Below are positions 1-8,135 of a stretch of 19,614 bases of DNA, one piece after another (position 1 is the stretch's first letter; each line of letters opens with the position of its first letter). Below the pieces are notes generated by a model that saw only the letters and a list, made by a program, of their open reading frames with translations, did not search any database and had not been told where the DNA came from. Location of the stretch: NCBI GenBank assembly GCA_031551625.1, contig JAVBNJ010000079.1, positions 1 through 19,614 on the forward strand. Direction: 5' to 3'. Made by a program: the position numbers and the translations under genes. The DNA is from JAVBNJ01 sp031551625. Its GTDB lineage: Bacteria > Bacteroidota > Bacteroidia > Bacteroidales > UBA932.

Positions 1-1916
1 TTTCCATCAATATTCTTACGCTGTTTGCCGTGGTGCTGGCTATCGGGCTTGTAGTGGACGATGCCATTGTGGTAATGGAAAATATTTATACTAAAATTGA
101 AGCGGGCATGTCGCCACTCGAAGCGGGATTCAAAGGCTCGAAAGAAATTTTCTTTGCTGTAATTGCCACCACCATCGCATTAGTAGCTGTGTTTTTTCCG
201 ATTGTATTCTTGCAAGGCGTTACTGGCCGTTTGTTCCGCGAGTTTAGTATTGTGATTGCCGGCGCGGTGTGTATTTCGGCATTCGTCGCGCTCACCTTTA
301 CCCCCATGATCTCTACCAAGTTGTTGAAACGAAAAACAGTTGACGGCAATTGGTTTTACCGCGTTACCGAGCCTTTCTTTGTCGGGTTGACCGCTATTTA
401 CCGGCAGTGGCTGAATGGATTTTTGCGACACCGGTATGTGGCAATCATTGTCATGTTGTTGATAGTTGGGGCTGTAGTGTGGCTATGGCAGGAATTACCT
501 TCGGAAATGGCACCGCTTGAAGACCGTTCGTACATAACCGTTAATTCTACGGCACAAGAAGGTGCCACGTTTAGTTTTATGGAGCGGTATGCCGATGAGA
601 TGAACCGTCTTATCCAAAACGAAGTTCCCGAACTGGAGAATACGATGACGGGAGTGGGAATGGGCTCCGTGAATTCATCGTGGAACAGGATTAAATTAGT
701 AGCGCCGGAGAACCGTTCACGGACACAGCAGGAGATAGCCGATGAACTGATGCCCAAAGTACGGCAACTGAGCGGCGCACGCTCGTTTGTTACGCAGCAG
801 CAATCGTTCGGCGGACGCCGTGGCGGGATGCCTGTGCAATATGTGTTACAGGCAAAAAACCTGGACGAATTGAAAGCCGCTCTGCCACGATTTATGGCGG
901 CGGTGAGCGAAAGCAAGGTATTCTCGGCAAGTGATGTGAACCTTAAATTCACAAAACCCGAAGTGACGGTTTCCATCAATCGTGAGAAAGTGGCATTGCT
1001 GGGATTAAATATTCAGAACATCGCACAAACGTTGCAGCTCACCATGAGCGAACAGCGTATCGGCTACTATATTTTGAATGGTAAACAATACCAAATTCTC
1101 AGCGAATTCGACCGTGCACACCGTAGCAAGCCGTCGGACTTAACGGATATATATGTCCGCAACGACAAAGGCCAATTGATCCAATTAGACAACCTGGTAA
1201 CCATCAGCGAAAGCAGCATGCCGCCGCAACTATACCGCTACAACCGCTTTGTGTCGGCTACCATATCAGCGAGCTTGAGCAAAGGGTTTACGCTGGGCGA
1301 TGGTATAGATGAAATGGATCGTATTGCTAAACAAGTACTGAACGAGGATTTTAGCACTACCCTTTCCGGCGATTCTAAAGACTTTGTCGAAAGTTCGTCG
1401 AGCTTGTTGTTTGCTTTTGTGTTAGCGCTGTTGTTGATTTATCTTGTACTTTCGGCGCAATTCGAAAGCTTCCGTGATCCACTTATCATTATGTTTACTG
1501 TTCCGCTAGCTTTGATTGGTGCGTTACTCAGCATGTGGTTATTTGGGCAAACGCTGAATATTTTTTCGCAAATCGGTATCATCATGCTCATCGGATTGGT
1601 AACCAAAAACGGGATATTGATAGTGGAATTTGCCAATCAGCGCAAAGTTGCCGGGTTGCCGATGGACGAGGCCATCCGTGAAGCCGCCGTATCGCGGTTC
1701 CGCCCTATCCTGATGACCAGTTTATCGACTATCTTGGGCATCTTGCCAATGGCTTTAGCTACCGGCGCCGGTTCCGAAAGCCGCGTGCCAATGGGGATTG
1801 CCGTAGTTGGCGGTATGATTTTCGCCACGTTCCTTTCACTGTTTGTAATTCCCGCAATCTACACTTATTTGTCCTCGAAAAAAATACGAAAAATAGACAC
1901 AGATGACACCGAATAA
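1..1916 (+). CDS. RND (HAE-1/AcrB-type) multidrug efflux transporter, 3' part
   Basis: Inner-membrane proton/drug antiporter of a tripartite efflux pump. The frame is open to the left edge (first full codon at 3), so the GTG at 30 is internal; about 637 residues are present against about 1040 in the family, so the N-terminal 40% is outside. Visible landmarks are the TM4 proton-relay Asp pair in GLVVDDAIVVMEN (fragment residues 19-20, matching AcrB D407/D408), a large periplasmic porter region, and the TM10 motif GLVTKNGILIVEFANQ with the relay Lys at fragment residue 535 (AcrB K940). The last transmembrane segment is near IFATFLSLFVIPAIYTYL. A TolC-type gene follows directly, the usual adaptor-RND-channel order. 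The last residues (IDTDDTE) and the TAA at 1914 look derived from an adjoining repeat, so the native C-terminus may have been altered. Substrate cannot be inferred. Family call is firm. Confidence 0.95.
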   Translation, partial: SINILTLFAVVLAIGLVVDDAIVVMENIYTKIEAGMSPLEAGFKGSKEIFFAVIATTIALVAVFFPIVFLQGVTGRLFREFSIVIAGAVCISAFVALTFTPMISTKLLKRKTVDGNWFYRVTEPFFVGLTAIYRQWLNGFLRHRYVAIIVMLLIVGAVVWLWQELPSEMAPLEDRSYITVNSTAQEGATFSFMERYADEMNRLIQNEVPELENTMTGVGMGSVNSSWNRIKLVAPENRSRTQQEIADELMPKVRQLSGARSFVTQQQSFGGRRGGMPVQYVLQAKNLDELKAALPRFMAAVSESKVFSASDVNLKFTKPEVTVSINREKVALLGLNIQNIAQTLQLTMSEQRIGYYILNGKQYQILSEFDRAHRSKPSDLTDIYVRNDKGQLIQLDNLVTISESSMPPQLYRYNRFVSATISASLSKGFTLGDGIDEMDRIAKQVLNEDFSTTLSGDSKDFVESSSSLLFAFVLALLLIYLVLSAQFESFRDPLIIMFTVPLALIGALLSMWLFGQTLNIFSQIGIIMLIGLVTKNGILIVEFANQRKVAGLPMDEAIREAAVSRFRPILMTSLSTILGILPMALATGAGSESRVPMGIAVVGGMIFATFLSLFVIPAIYTYLSSKKIRKIDTDDTE

Positions 1917-3390
1917 TTCACCCACGAATTACGCGAATTCACACGAAAAAAACATGTATAGAAACACCATTAAAAATTACACGGATAGGATATTCGCAAA
2001 GCGAATAATTCGTGTAAATCCCGTCTTTTGTGAATTTAATAAAAATGTAAAAATTAGTGTTTATTCGTGTAATTCGTGGTTAAAAATACTTGTGCTAATC
2101 TTTAGTTTCTTTTATAACGTGGCATCTGCGCAAGAAGCCATACCGCTTTACAATTGTATTACGCAGGCGGTGGAGAACAACTACACTATAAAAATACAGC
2201 GCAACCAGGAAGCCATTGCGAGTAATAATGTAACCGTATCGCCATTCCTGCCAAGCCTTGTAGCGAGTGGCAGGCAAAACCAAACAAGCAACCAGAACAA
2301 AATATCGTATGCCGATACCGGCGAAACAATTAGTTACAACCTGACTACCGACAACCTCAGTGCCGGTGTGGCGTTCAATTGGCGGCTGTTCGACGGATTG
2401 GCCATGTTTGCCGATTACAACCGGCAGCGGGAATTATTATCGGTAGCCAAACAGGAATCCGAACTGGCTATTGAACTTTTGATTGCCAATGTGTGTAATG
2501 TGTACTACAACATCATTGTACTGGAAAACCGGTTGACAGCGGCAAAATACACCCTTTCGCTGTCGCAGGAACGCTACATGCAGGCTACGGCCATGTACAC
2601 GCTCGGCTCTTCGTCGGGACTGGACTTGCGGCAAGCAAAAATCGACTTGAATGCCGACAGCTCCAAGCTCATGCGGCAGGAAGAAGAGTTGCGTAATGCT
2701 TATATCCGCCTGAATACATTGATGAACGCACCGCTGGATAAGTTTGCCTATGTGCAGGACAGCATTGCGTTGCTGCCGAAAATGGAACGCGAAAAATTGA
2801 ACAGCCGTACCTTGCAATACAACAGTACGCTGCTGGCTGCCCGTATCGGGAAAAATATTTCGGAACTTGATTTGAAAAATGCGCGTTCGACGTGGTTCCC
2901 TACCCTGGATTTTAATGCCGGCTACAACTATTCGTGGGCCGACAATCCGTCCCTGTCTATTACCAACAATCAGGTAAACGGCCTTAATTGGGGATTCTCG
3001 TTGTCGTGGACACTTTTTGACCGTCTGGAAACCAACCGTAAGGTGAAAAACGCCAAACTGGAACTGAAAGGTAGCGAGCTGAATTACCAGCTAATCGAAA
3101 ATGAGATAATGAGCGACTTGGCGCTTCTCTACAACACGTACGAAAATAATTTGCTGATGATAACCTTCGAAACCGAAAGCGCCGAAACAGCCCAGCAAAC
3201 GCTGGATGCTGCCATGGCGCGCTACAAGTTGGGAAATTTATCGGGCATTGAATTCCGCGAGTACCAACGCAATTACCTGGAAGCGGTAGATCGTAAAATG
3301 CTGGCGCTCTACCAGGCCAAACTCTCCGAAGTCAACCTCCGTTTGATGAGTGGGGAGTTGGTTGTAGGTACGGACACTATTGCACTTTGA
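1903..3390 (+). CDS. TolC/OprM-type outer membrane efflux channel
   Basis: Outer-membrane channel partner of the upstream RND pump. The body (from about residue 78) shows the two-fold OEP pattern: long amphipathic helices, the phrase LGSSSGLDLRQAKIDL in the first half and its counterpart LGNLSGIEFREYQRNYLEA in the second, and beta-strand phrases with NWRLFDG and SWTLFDR ahead of helices. A signal peptide core (KILVLIFSFFYNVASA, cut before QEA) ends at residue 76 of the open frame. The start is uncertain: ATG 1903 overlaps the RND stop by 14 bases, ATG 1954 lies within a palindromic repeat, and the only in-frame start close to the signal peptide is GTG 2092, which leaves no basic n-region. The first 60 or so codons are repeat sequence, so the listed start is only the longest frame. 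Mature protein is about 420 residues, normal for the family. Confidence 0.9.
   Translation: MTPNNSPTNYANSHEKNMYRNTIKNYTDRIFAKRIIRVNPVFCEFNKNVKISVYSCNSWLKILVLIFSFFYNVASAQEAIPLYNCITQAVENNYTIKIQRNQEAIASNNVTVSPFLPSLVASGRQNQTSNQNKISYADTGETISYNLTTDNLSAGVAFNWRLFDGLAMFADYNRQRELLSVAKQESELAIELLIANVCNVYYNIIVLENRLTAAKYTLSLSQERYMQATAMYTLGSSSGLDLRQAKIDLNADSSKLMRQEEELRNAYIRLNTLMNAPLDKFAYVQDSIALLPKMEREKLNSRTLQYNSTLLAARIGKNISELDLKNARSTWFPTLDFNAGYNYSWADNPSLSITNNQVNGLNWGFSLSWTLFDRLETNRKVKNAKLELKGSELNYQLIENEIMSDLALLYNTYENNLLMITFETESAETAQQTLDAAMARYKLGNLSGIEFREYQRNYLEAVDRKMLALYQAKLSEVNLRLMSGELVVGTDTIAL
1921..2085. repeat. Palindromic intergenic element, copy 1 (RND/TolC junction)
   Basis: Left arm CCACGAATTACGCGAAT (1922-1938) pairs with right arm ATTCGTGTAATTCGTGG (2063-2079), 16 of 17 matches. 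Nested inside are TTACACG (1977-1983) with CGTGTAA (2011-2017), and the small hairpin ATTCGC-AAA-GCGAAT (1992-2006). The same right arm and a near-identical left arm recur at 9734-9876. Similar-looking motifs may extend left into the RND gene end (about 1893-1920). No coding sequence is recognisable inside; the frame through it simply happens to be open. Confidence 0.8.
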
Positions 3391-3407
3391 ACAATTCATC
3401 AATTATA

Positions 3408-3439
3408 CTTTTACAGAATACAAAAAACTTGTATCTTTG
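3408..3439 (+). promoter_or_regulatory. Bacteroidetes-type promoter for the atp operon
   Basis: A -7 box TATCTTTG at 3432-3439 matches TAnnTTTG exactly. A T-rich -33 region (CTTTTAC, 3408-3414) lies 17 bases upstream, a weaker match to TTTG. The box lies 36 bases before the atpD ATG at 3476 and directly after the TolC stop, so the ATP synthase genes probably start a separate transcript. Confidence 0.7.
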
Positions 3440-3475
3440 TGGTATAAAACAATGCGACCTAAACATCGTTCATTT

Positions 3476-5017
3476 ATGGATACAATAAATACAGAATTTC
3501 GAAAAGGTATTGTCACACAAGTTATCGGACCGGTAGTAGACGTGCGGTTTGAACGCAATAGCAACACCGGTATACATCTCAACCTCCCGAATATACACGA
3601 AGCATTGGAAATTACCCGCCTCAATGGCGCCACGCTGGTACTGGAAGTGCAGCAACACATTGGCGAGAACACCGTGCGTACCATTGCCATGGACACTACC
3701 GACGGCCTGCGCCGTGGCATGGAAGCCTTCTCTACCAATTCGGCCATCAAAATGCCAACGGGCGAACAAGTGAAAGGTCGCCTGATGAATGTGGTAGGCG
3801 AATCGATTGACGGCATGCGCTCACTGAGCAAAGAGCACGGTTTTCCTATTCACCGCGAGCCGCCAAAATTCGAAGACCTGAGCACCAAACGCGAAGTACT
3901 GTTTACCGGCATCAAAGTTATCGACCTCCTGGCGCCTTACTCCAAAGGGGGAAAGATCGGATTGTTTGGTGGTGCAGGCGTGGGCAAAACAGTGCTCATC
4001 ATGGAATTGATTAACAACATTGCAAAAAAACATAACGGCTTCTCGGTATTTGCAGGCGTGGGCGAGCGTACCCGTGAAGGCAACGACTTGCTACGCGAAA
4101 TGATTGAAAGCAATGTAATAAAATATGGCGATGCATTTAAAAAGAGCATGGAAGAAGGCCACTGGGACTTGGCCGATATTGACTACGACGAGGTAGCCAA
4201 ATCACAAGCCACACTGGTGTTCGGGCAGATGAACGAGCCGCCCGGTGCGCGTTCGTCGGTAGCGCTCTCTGGACTGACGATTGCCGAATCGTTTCGCGAC
4301 AGCGGCGGACAAGACAGCCCTCGTGATATCCTATTCTTTATCGACAACATTTTCCGCTTTACGCAAGCAGGTTCCGAAGTATCGGCGCTGTTGGGGCGTA
4401 TGCCGTCGGCCGTAGGTTACCAACCCACACTGGCCTCGGAAATGGGCGCCATGCAGGAACGGATCACTTCTACCAAACATGGCTCCATTACTTCGGTACA
4501 GGCCGTGTACGTACCTGCCGACGACCTTACCGACCCGGCGCCGGCCACCACTTTCTCGCATCTAGACGCCACTACCGTATTGAGCCGTAAGATTACCGAG
4601 CTCGGTATTTATCCGGCGGTAGACCCGCTGGAATCAAGCTCGCGCATCCTCGACCCGCTGATTGTGGGCGACGAACACTACAATACTGCCCAACGGGTTA
4701 TTCAAATTCTGCAACGTAACAAGGAATTACAAGATATTATTTCGATTTTAGGGATGGAAGAATTGTCGGACGAAGACCGCACATTGGTAAACCGTGCCCG
4801 TCGCGTACAACGCTTCCTTTCGCAACCATTCTTCATGGCCGAAGCATTCTCGGGGACGCCCGGTGTGATGGTCAATATAGATGACACGATCCGCGGATTC
4901 AATATGATCATGAATGGCGATGTAGACCACCTGCCGGAACAAGCATTCCTCAATGTAGGAACTATTGAAGACGCGAAAGCCAAAGGCGAAAAAATGCTTA
5001 ATGAAATTAAGAATTAG
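3476..5017 (+). CDS. atpD: F1Fo ATP synthase subunit beta
   Basis: Catalytic F1 subunit: synthesises ATP from ADP and phosphate, or hydrolyses it, in the alpha3beta3 head on the cytoplasmic face. ATG 3476 gives 513 residues and puts the beta-barrel phrase KGIVTQVIGPVVDVRF about ten residues in, as in homologues. The open frame reaches back to 3380, but that would run through the promoter, so the longer starts (3380, 3452) are rejected. Seen: Walker A GGAGVGKT at 165-172, the catalytic Glu in GERTREGNDL at E197 (E. coli E181), Walker B ILFFIDNIFRF, and PPGARSSVALSGLTIAE. The stretch before SQATLVFGQMNEPPG (KKSMEEGHWDLADIDYDEV) is an insertion I recall as usual in Bacteroidetes beta subunits. 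First gene of the operon; atpC follows 19 bases downstream. Identification is certain. Confidence 0.99.
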   Translation: MDTINTEFRKGIVTQVIGPVVDVRFERNSNTGIHLNLPNIHEALEITRLNGATLVLEVQQHIGENTVRTIAMDTTDGLRRGMEAFSTNSAIKMPTGEQVKGRLMNVVGESIDGMRSLSKEHGFPIHREPPKFEDLSTKREVLFTGIKVIDLLAPYSKGGKIGLFGGAGVGKTVLIMELINNIAKKHNGFSVFAGVGERTREGNDLLREMIESNVIKYGDAFKKSMEEGHWDLADIDYDEVAKSQATLVFGQMNEPPGARSSVALSGLTIAESFRDSGGQDSPRDILFFIDNIFRFTQAGSEVSALLGRMPSAVGYQPTLASEMGAMQERITSTKHGSITSVQAVYVPADDLTDPAPATTFSHLDATTVLSRKITELGIYPAVDPLESSSRILDPLIVGDEHYNTAQRVIQILQRNKELQDIISILGMEELSDEDRTLVNRARRVQRFLSQPFFMAEAFSGTPGVMVNIDDTIRGFNMIMNGDVDHLPEQAFLNVGTIEDAKAKGEKMLNEIKN

Positions 5018-5036
5018 GAATTGTTATTCATTAAAC

Positions 5037-5273
5037 ATGCAATTATTATTTATAACGCCATATAAAACAACTGCCGTTGACAATATCAGCAGCGTAATGC
5101 TTCCGGGAAGTGCAGGTAGCTTTACGGTGCTGCACAATCATGCCCCGCTGATAACAACCCTAACTAAAGGATTAGTTCATTACAAGCAGGGAAATGAAAC
5201 GAAAGAACGACCTATTGAAAGCGGTGTAGCACAAGTAGACCACGATGTAATTAAAATAATTACCAACCTATAA
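5037..5273 (+). CDS. atpC: F1Fo ATP synthase subunit epsilon, short form
   Basis: Epsilon subunit of the central stalk, linking gamma to the c-ring. ATG 5037 is chosen because MQLLFITPYKTT starts the N-terminal beta sandwich; frames from 4965 or 5001 would overlap atpD. The protein is 78 residues and carries only the beta-sandwich domain (MLPGSAGSFTVLHNHAPLITTL is the conserved core, with roughly residues 5-78 forming the fold). The C-terminal helical hairpin of about 50 residues, which in E. coli and Bacillus can extend and inhibit ATP hydrolysis, is absent, with a clean stop rather than a frameshift. Short epsilon subunits are usual in Bacteroidetes. Lies between atpD (19-base gap) and the small membrane protein gene (11-base gap). 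Confidence 0.95.
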   Translation: MQLLFITPYKTTAVDNISSVMLPGSAGSFTVLHNHAPLITTLTKGLVHYKQGNETKERPIESGVAQVDHDVIKIITNL

Positions 5274-5284
5274 CACAACCTGCC

Positions 5285-5710
5285 ATGTATCGTTTCCTGC
5301 AAAGAAAGTTAAACGTAAAAATGCTCCTGCTGCTGAGCACAATATACTTATCAATTGGGATAATTGGCGGATTATGCTTATACTTATTGCTGCCGCAAGA
5401 CTATTCCCTCTACTATCCTGCAATTGTAGCGTTCTATTGGATAACAGGAATACTCTACAACTATGCACTAAACCATTGCCACTGCCAGTATCCGGACAAG
5501 CTGCTCCAGATTTTCCTGATGGCGCGCATGATTAAATTCATATTAACCATTGCTTTTTTGATACTCGGGGTGCAATTATTTGCCCGCGACATCAGAACAC
5601 AATTCGCTTTAATTCTAAGTGCTAATTACATTGTTTACACTGCTCTCGAATTGTACATCTACTTTTTGTACAATAAACAACTAACCAACAAAAATGAAAC
5701 GAAGAAATAA
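5285..5710 (+). CDS. Small four-helix membrane protein of the atp operon (AtpI-like position)
   Basis: 141 residues with four hydrophobic segments at about 12-34, 40-60, 74-98 and 104-126, joined by short loops, with a charged tail (NKQLTNKNETKK). I see no motif that names a family. Its place just upstream of atpB, overlapping that gene by 17 bases, is where other operons carry AtpI (UncI) or AtpZ, proteins proposed to help c-ring assembly or Mg2+ supply. Bacteroidetes operons commonly have an unnamed membrane protein here, so the gene is probably conserved and functional. The ATP synthase assembly role is inferred from position alone. The overlap suggests translation coupled to that of subunit a. 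Confidence 0.85.
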   Translation: MYRFLQRKLNVKMLLLLSTIYLSIGIIGGLCLYLLLPQDYSLYYPAIVAFYWITGILYNYALNHCHCQYPDKLLQIFLMARMIKFILTIAFLILGVQLFARDIRTQFALILSANYIVYTALELYIYFLYNKQLTNKNETKK

Positions 5711-6776
5711 CATACATGTCTTCATATTGTTGGCCATGGCGCTACTGATGGAGCCGCTTTGTGCCGTGGCGCAAAGTGAGCCGCCCAAAGAGAAAGTAGA
5801 CGTAAAAGGCATTGTGTTCGAACATTTGGGCGACAGCTACACATGGCATATTCTCACGTGGGGCGAGAAAGAAATAGGCGTCCACTTGCCGGTAATTGTA
5901 CGAAGTAACAATGGTGGTTGGCATATATTTTCGTCGGCACACTTGCATGGCGACGAAGCTTACAACGGATTTCACATAGCCCACAACGGCAAACATAAAG
6001 ATAAAATTGTAGAACTGAATGAAGCGGGCGAAGAAGTGCGCCCATCCATTGATATATCGTTCACGAAAAACGCGCTGGCCCTGCTAATGACAGGCTTTGT
6101 ACTGCTATTACTTATTATGCCGTTGGCACGCTGGTATCGCCGTGGCACTATGAAACCCGCCAAAGGATTTATGGGAGCCATTGAAATGCTGCTGGTTGAT
6201 GTCTACAACGAAGTAATCAAGCCTTGCATAGGCCCCGATTACAAAAAGTTTGCACCCTACTTGCTGACCGCATTCTTCTTCATATTCACGAGCAACCTCA
6301 TCGGGTTAATCCCATTCTTTCCGGGTGGCGCTAACCTCACAGGAAACATTGCCATTACAATGGTTTTGGCGCTATGCACTTTTTTTGCCGTCAACCTGTC
6401 GGGGACTAAAGAATACTGGAAAGAAATCCTGTGGCCAGAAGTGCCTACATGGCTCAAAGCACCTGCTCCTATTATGCCTGCCATCGAATTGTTCGGCATA
6501 TTTACCAAACCGTTTGCACTAATGATTCGTTTGTTTGCCAACATCATGGCAGGGCACTCCGTAATACTTGGGCTCACTTGCTTAATATTTATTACTGCAA
6601 GTATGGGCCCGGCTATTAACAGCAGCATGTCAGTAGTGGCTATTCTCTTCAGCTGCTTCATGCTCTGTCTCGAATTACTGGTAGCCTATATCCAAGCCTA
6701 TGTTTTTACCCTATTATCATCCGTGTTTATAGGTATGGCACGGGCTAAACACGAAACGGAACATTTATCGAAATAA
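5694..6776 (+). CDS. atpB: F1Fo ATP synthase subunit a (Fo)
   Basis: Fo stator subunit forming the proton half-channels against the c-ring. 360 residues, clearly longer than the 271 of E. coli. The essential Arg is R279 in KPFALMIRLFANIMAGHS (E. coli R210), with H288 in the place often taken by Glu219/His. The first 27 residues resemble a cleavable signal peptide (basic MKRRNN, hydrophobic core, AVA-Q). They are followed by about 90 polar, His-rich residues (HILTWGEKEIGVHLPVIV through HIAHNGKHKDK), then the first membrane helix near 124-145. This exported N-terminal extension is, as I recall, a feature of Bacteroidetes subunit a. The gene begins 17 bases before the previous stop, implying coupling; 31 AT-rich bases separate it from atpE. 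Confidence 0.97.
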   Translation: MKRRNNIHVFILLAMALLMEPLCAVAQSEPPKEKVDVKGIVFEHLGDSYTWHILTWGEKEIGVHLPVIVRSNNGGWHIFSSAHLHGDEAYNGFHIAHNGKHKDKIVELNEAGEEVRPSIDISFTKNALALLMTGFVLLLLIMPLARWYRRGTMKPAKGFMGAIEMLLVDVYNEVIKPCIGPDYKKFAPYLLTAFFFIFTSNLIGLIPFFPGGANLTGNIAITMVLALCTFFAVNLSGTKEYWKEILWPEVPTWLKAPAPIMPAIELFGIFTKPFALMIRLFANIMAGHSVILGLTCLIFITASMGPAINSSMSVVAILFSCFMLCLELLVAYIQAYVFTLLSSVFIGMARAKHETEHLSK

Positions 6777-6807
6777 TTACTAAAAAATAAACTTAAAATT
6801 TTACACT

Positions 6808-7059
6808 ATGACACTTACTACCATTCTACAAGCTACAGCCGACCTAGGTCTTGGCACATTAGGCGCTGCTATCGGCGCTGCTTTAGCAGCCATCGGCGCT
6901 GCTATCGGTATCGGAAAAATCGGCGCATCGGCAATGGAAGCCATCGGCCGCCAACCCGAAGCTGCCAACAATATCCGCATGAACATGATTATTGTGGCTG
7001 CTTTGATTGAAGGTGTGGCGCTGTTCGCCGTAGTAGTTTGTTTCCTTGCAATTGGTTAA
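6808..7059 (+). CDS. atpE: F1Fo ATP synthase subunit c
   Basis: Proteolipid of the rotating c-ring, 83 residues in a two-helix hairpin. Helix 1 (about 15-45) carries the small-residue packing pattern in GAAIGAALAAIGAAIGIG; the polar loop is R48-Q49-P50; helix 2 carries the ion-binding carboxylate E68 in ALIEGVALFAVV. E68 is followed by Gly rather than Ser or Thr, and helix 1 has no Gln at the expected depth, so the Na+-binding signature is missing and the ring is probably proton-coupled (inference). The alanine/glycine pattern is encoded by partly repeated DNA (ATCGGCGCTGCT occurs twice at 6870-6905). Preceded by an A/T-rich leader (6777-6807) of the sort that often supports high translation of atpE. 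Confidence 0.97.
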   Translation: MTLTTILQATADLGLGTLGAAIGAALAAIGAAIGIGKIGASAMEAIGRQPEAANNIRMNMIIVAALIEGVALFAVVVCFLAIG

Positions 7060-7071
7060 TATCAGCGTATT

Positions 7072-7572
7072 ATGTCATTGTTGATTCCGGATATAGGGCT
7101 TGTTTTTTGGATGACATTGTCGTTCGGAATAGTCTTCTTTATCCTTGCCAAATGGGGGTTTCCGGTTATCACGCGGGCGGTTGAACGCAGGAACGACTAT
7201 ATTGAAAATTCCCTCGAAGCAGCCCGTGCAGCCGAAGAAAAATTGGCGACGCTTAGTAAGCAGGCCGACGCTATTCTAAACGAAGCGCGCGGCAAGCAAA
7301 ACGAACTGCTAAGCGAAGCGATGGAGCTGAAAAAGAAAATTCTTAACGAAGCGAAAGACACTGCCGAGATCGAAGCACGCAAACGGGTACAACGGGCTAC
7401 CGCCGAAATTGAGGAGGCGAAAGGCAAAGCAATGGACGAGCTCCGTGGGCAAGTAGCCGACATTTCGGTGCGCATTGCCGAAAAAGTACTGGGCGAAAAA
7501 CTGCAAAACGACGAGCAGCAACGCCGGCTAATCGACCGCATGTTGAACGAACAAAACGCGACTAAATCCTGA
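7072..7572 (+). CDS. atpF: F1Fo ATP synthase subunit b
   Basis: Peripheral stalk subunit connecting subunit a to delta and the F1 head. 166 residues: one N-terminal membrane anchor (about 5-28, GLVFWMTLSFGIVFFILAKW), then the conserved turn into KWGFPVITRAVERRNDYI, then a long charged amphipathic helix rich in Ala, Glu, Lys and Arg (about 40-150) that should form the parallel b2 coiled coil. Length and layout are normal for b. Starts 12 bases after atpE and ends 5 bases before atpH. Only one b-type gene is present, so a homodimer is expected rather than b/b'. Confidence 0.96.
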   Translation: MSLLIPDIGLVFWMTLSFGIVFFILAKWGFPVITRAVERRNDYIENSLEAARAAEEKLATLSKQADAILNEARGKQNELLSEAMELKKKILNEAKDTAEIEARKRVQRATAEIEEAKGKAMDELRGQVADISVRIAEKVLGEKLQNDEQQRRLIDRMLNEQNATKS

Positions 7573-7577
7573 TAGCT

Positions 7578-8126
7578 ATGGATACGGGAATGATTTCGAG
7601 ACGATATGCTACTGCGCTTTGGCTATACGCCGAGCAGCACGGAGTGTCCGATAAGGTATACACCGAAAGCGGTTTGCTGGCACGTGCCTATATCCAGTTC
7701 CCTGCCCTTGGACGCGTGCTGAGTAACCGCATGATAACCGCAGAAAAGAAACGCGAATTGTTAGCAACCATGGCCGGAGGTATGACCGTAAGTGATGTAT
7801 TCCGGCACTTTATACGATTCGTTTTCCGGCAAGAGCGAGAAGAATTCCTGCGCACCATTTGCCTGCATTACCAGGAAATTTACCGGCGTGAGAAGAAGAT
7901 CCTGCAAGTGGAACTGACCACGGCCACGCCCATTGGCCACGAACTGGAGCAGCGGATTACCGAGCACATGGAAAAAGAAACAACCCAACATGTAACCCTG
8001 ACCTCGAAAACCGATCCGTCACTCATTGGCGGATTCAAGTTGCATTGGGACACCTATCGCCTCGACGAGAGCGTAGCCACGAAGCTGCAACGTATAAAAA
8101 AACAATTAACCGAAAAGAGATTTTAA
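7578..8126 (+). CDS. atpH: F1Fo ATP synthase subunit delta
   Basis: OSCP/delta subunit that caps the F1 head and holds the b dimer. 182 residues, usual for the family. The N-terminal helical bundle opens with ISRRYATALWLYAEQHG, the typical RYAxAL signature, and the C-terminal part contains LTSKTDPSLIGGFKLHWD, the conserved DPSLIGGF motif near residues 145-155. Starts 5 bases after atpF and ends 9 bases before atpA, so it is tightly packed in the operon. Sequence is otherwise divergent, as is common for delta subunits. Confidence 0.95.
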   Translation: MDTGMISRRYATALWLYAEQHGVSDKVYTESGLLARAYIQFPALGRVLSNRMITAEKKRELLATMAGGMTVSDVFRHFIRFVFRQEREEFLRTICLHYQEIYRREKKILQVELTTATPIGHELEQRITEHMEKETTQHVTLTSKTDPSLIGGFKLHWDTYRLDESVATKLQRIKKQLTEKRF

Positions 8127-8135
8127 TTTACAATC

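Noticed and set aside
3380..3475. N-terminal extension of the ATP synthase beta subunit
   Set aside because: The extra 32 codons would run through the TAnnTTTG promoter and have no counterpart in beta subunits; ATG 3476 gives the normal N-terminus.
6865..6910. Short GC-rich direct repeats in atpE as a possible slippage or recombination site
   Set aside because: They encode the conserved alanine/glycine packing pattern of helix 1 of subunit c, which explains the repetition.
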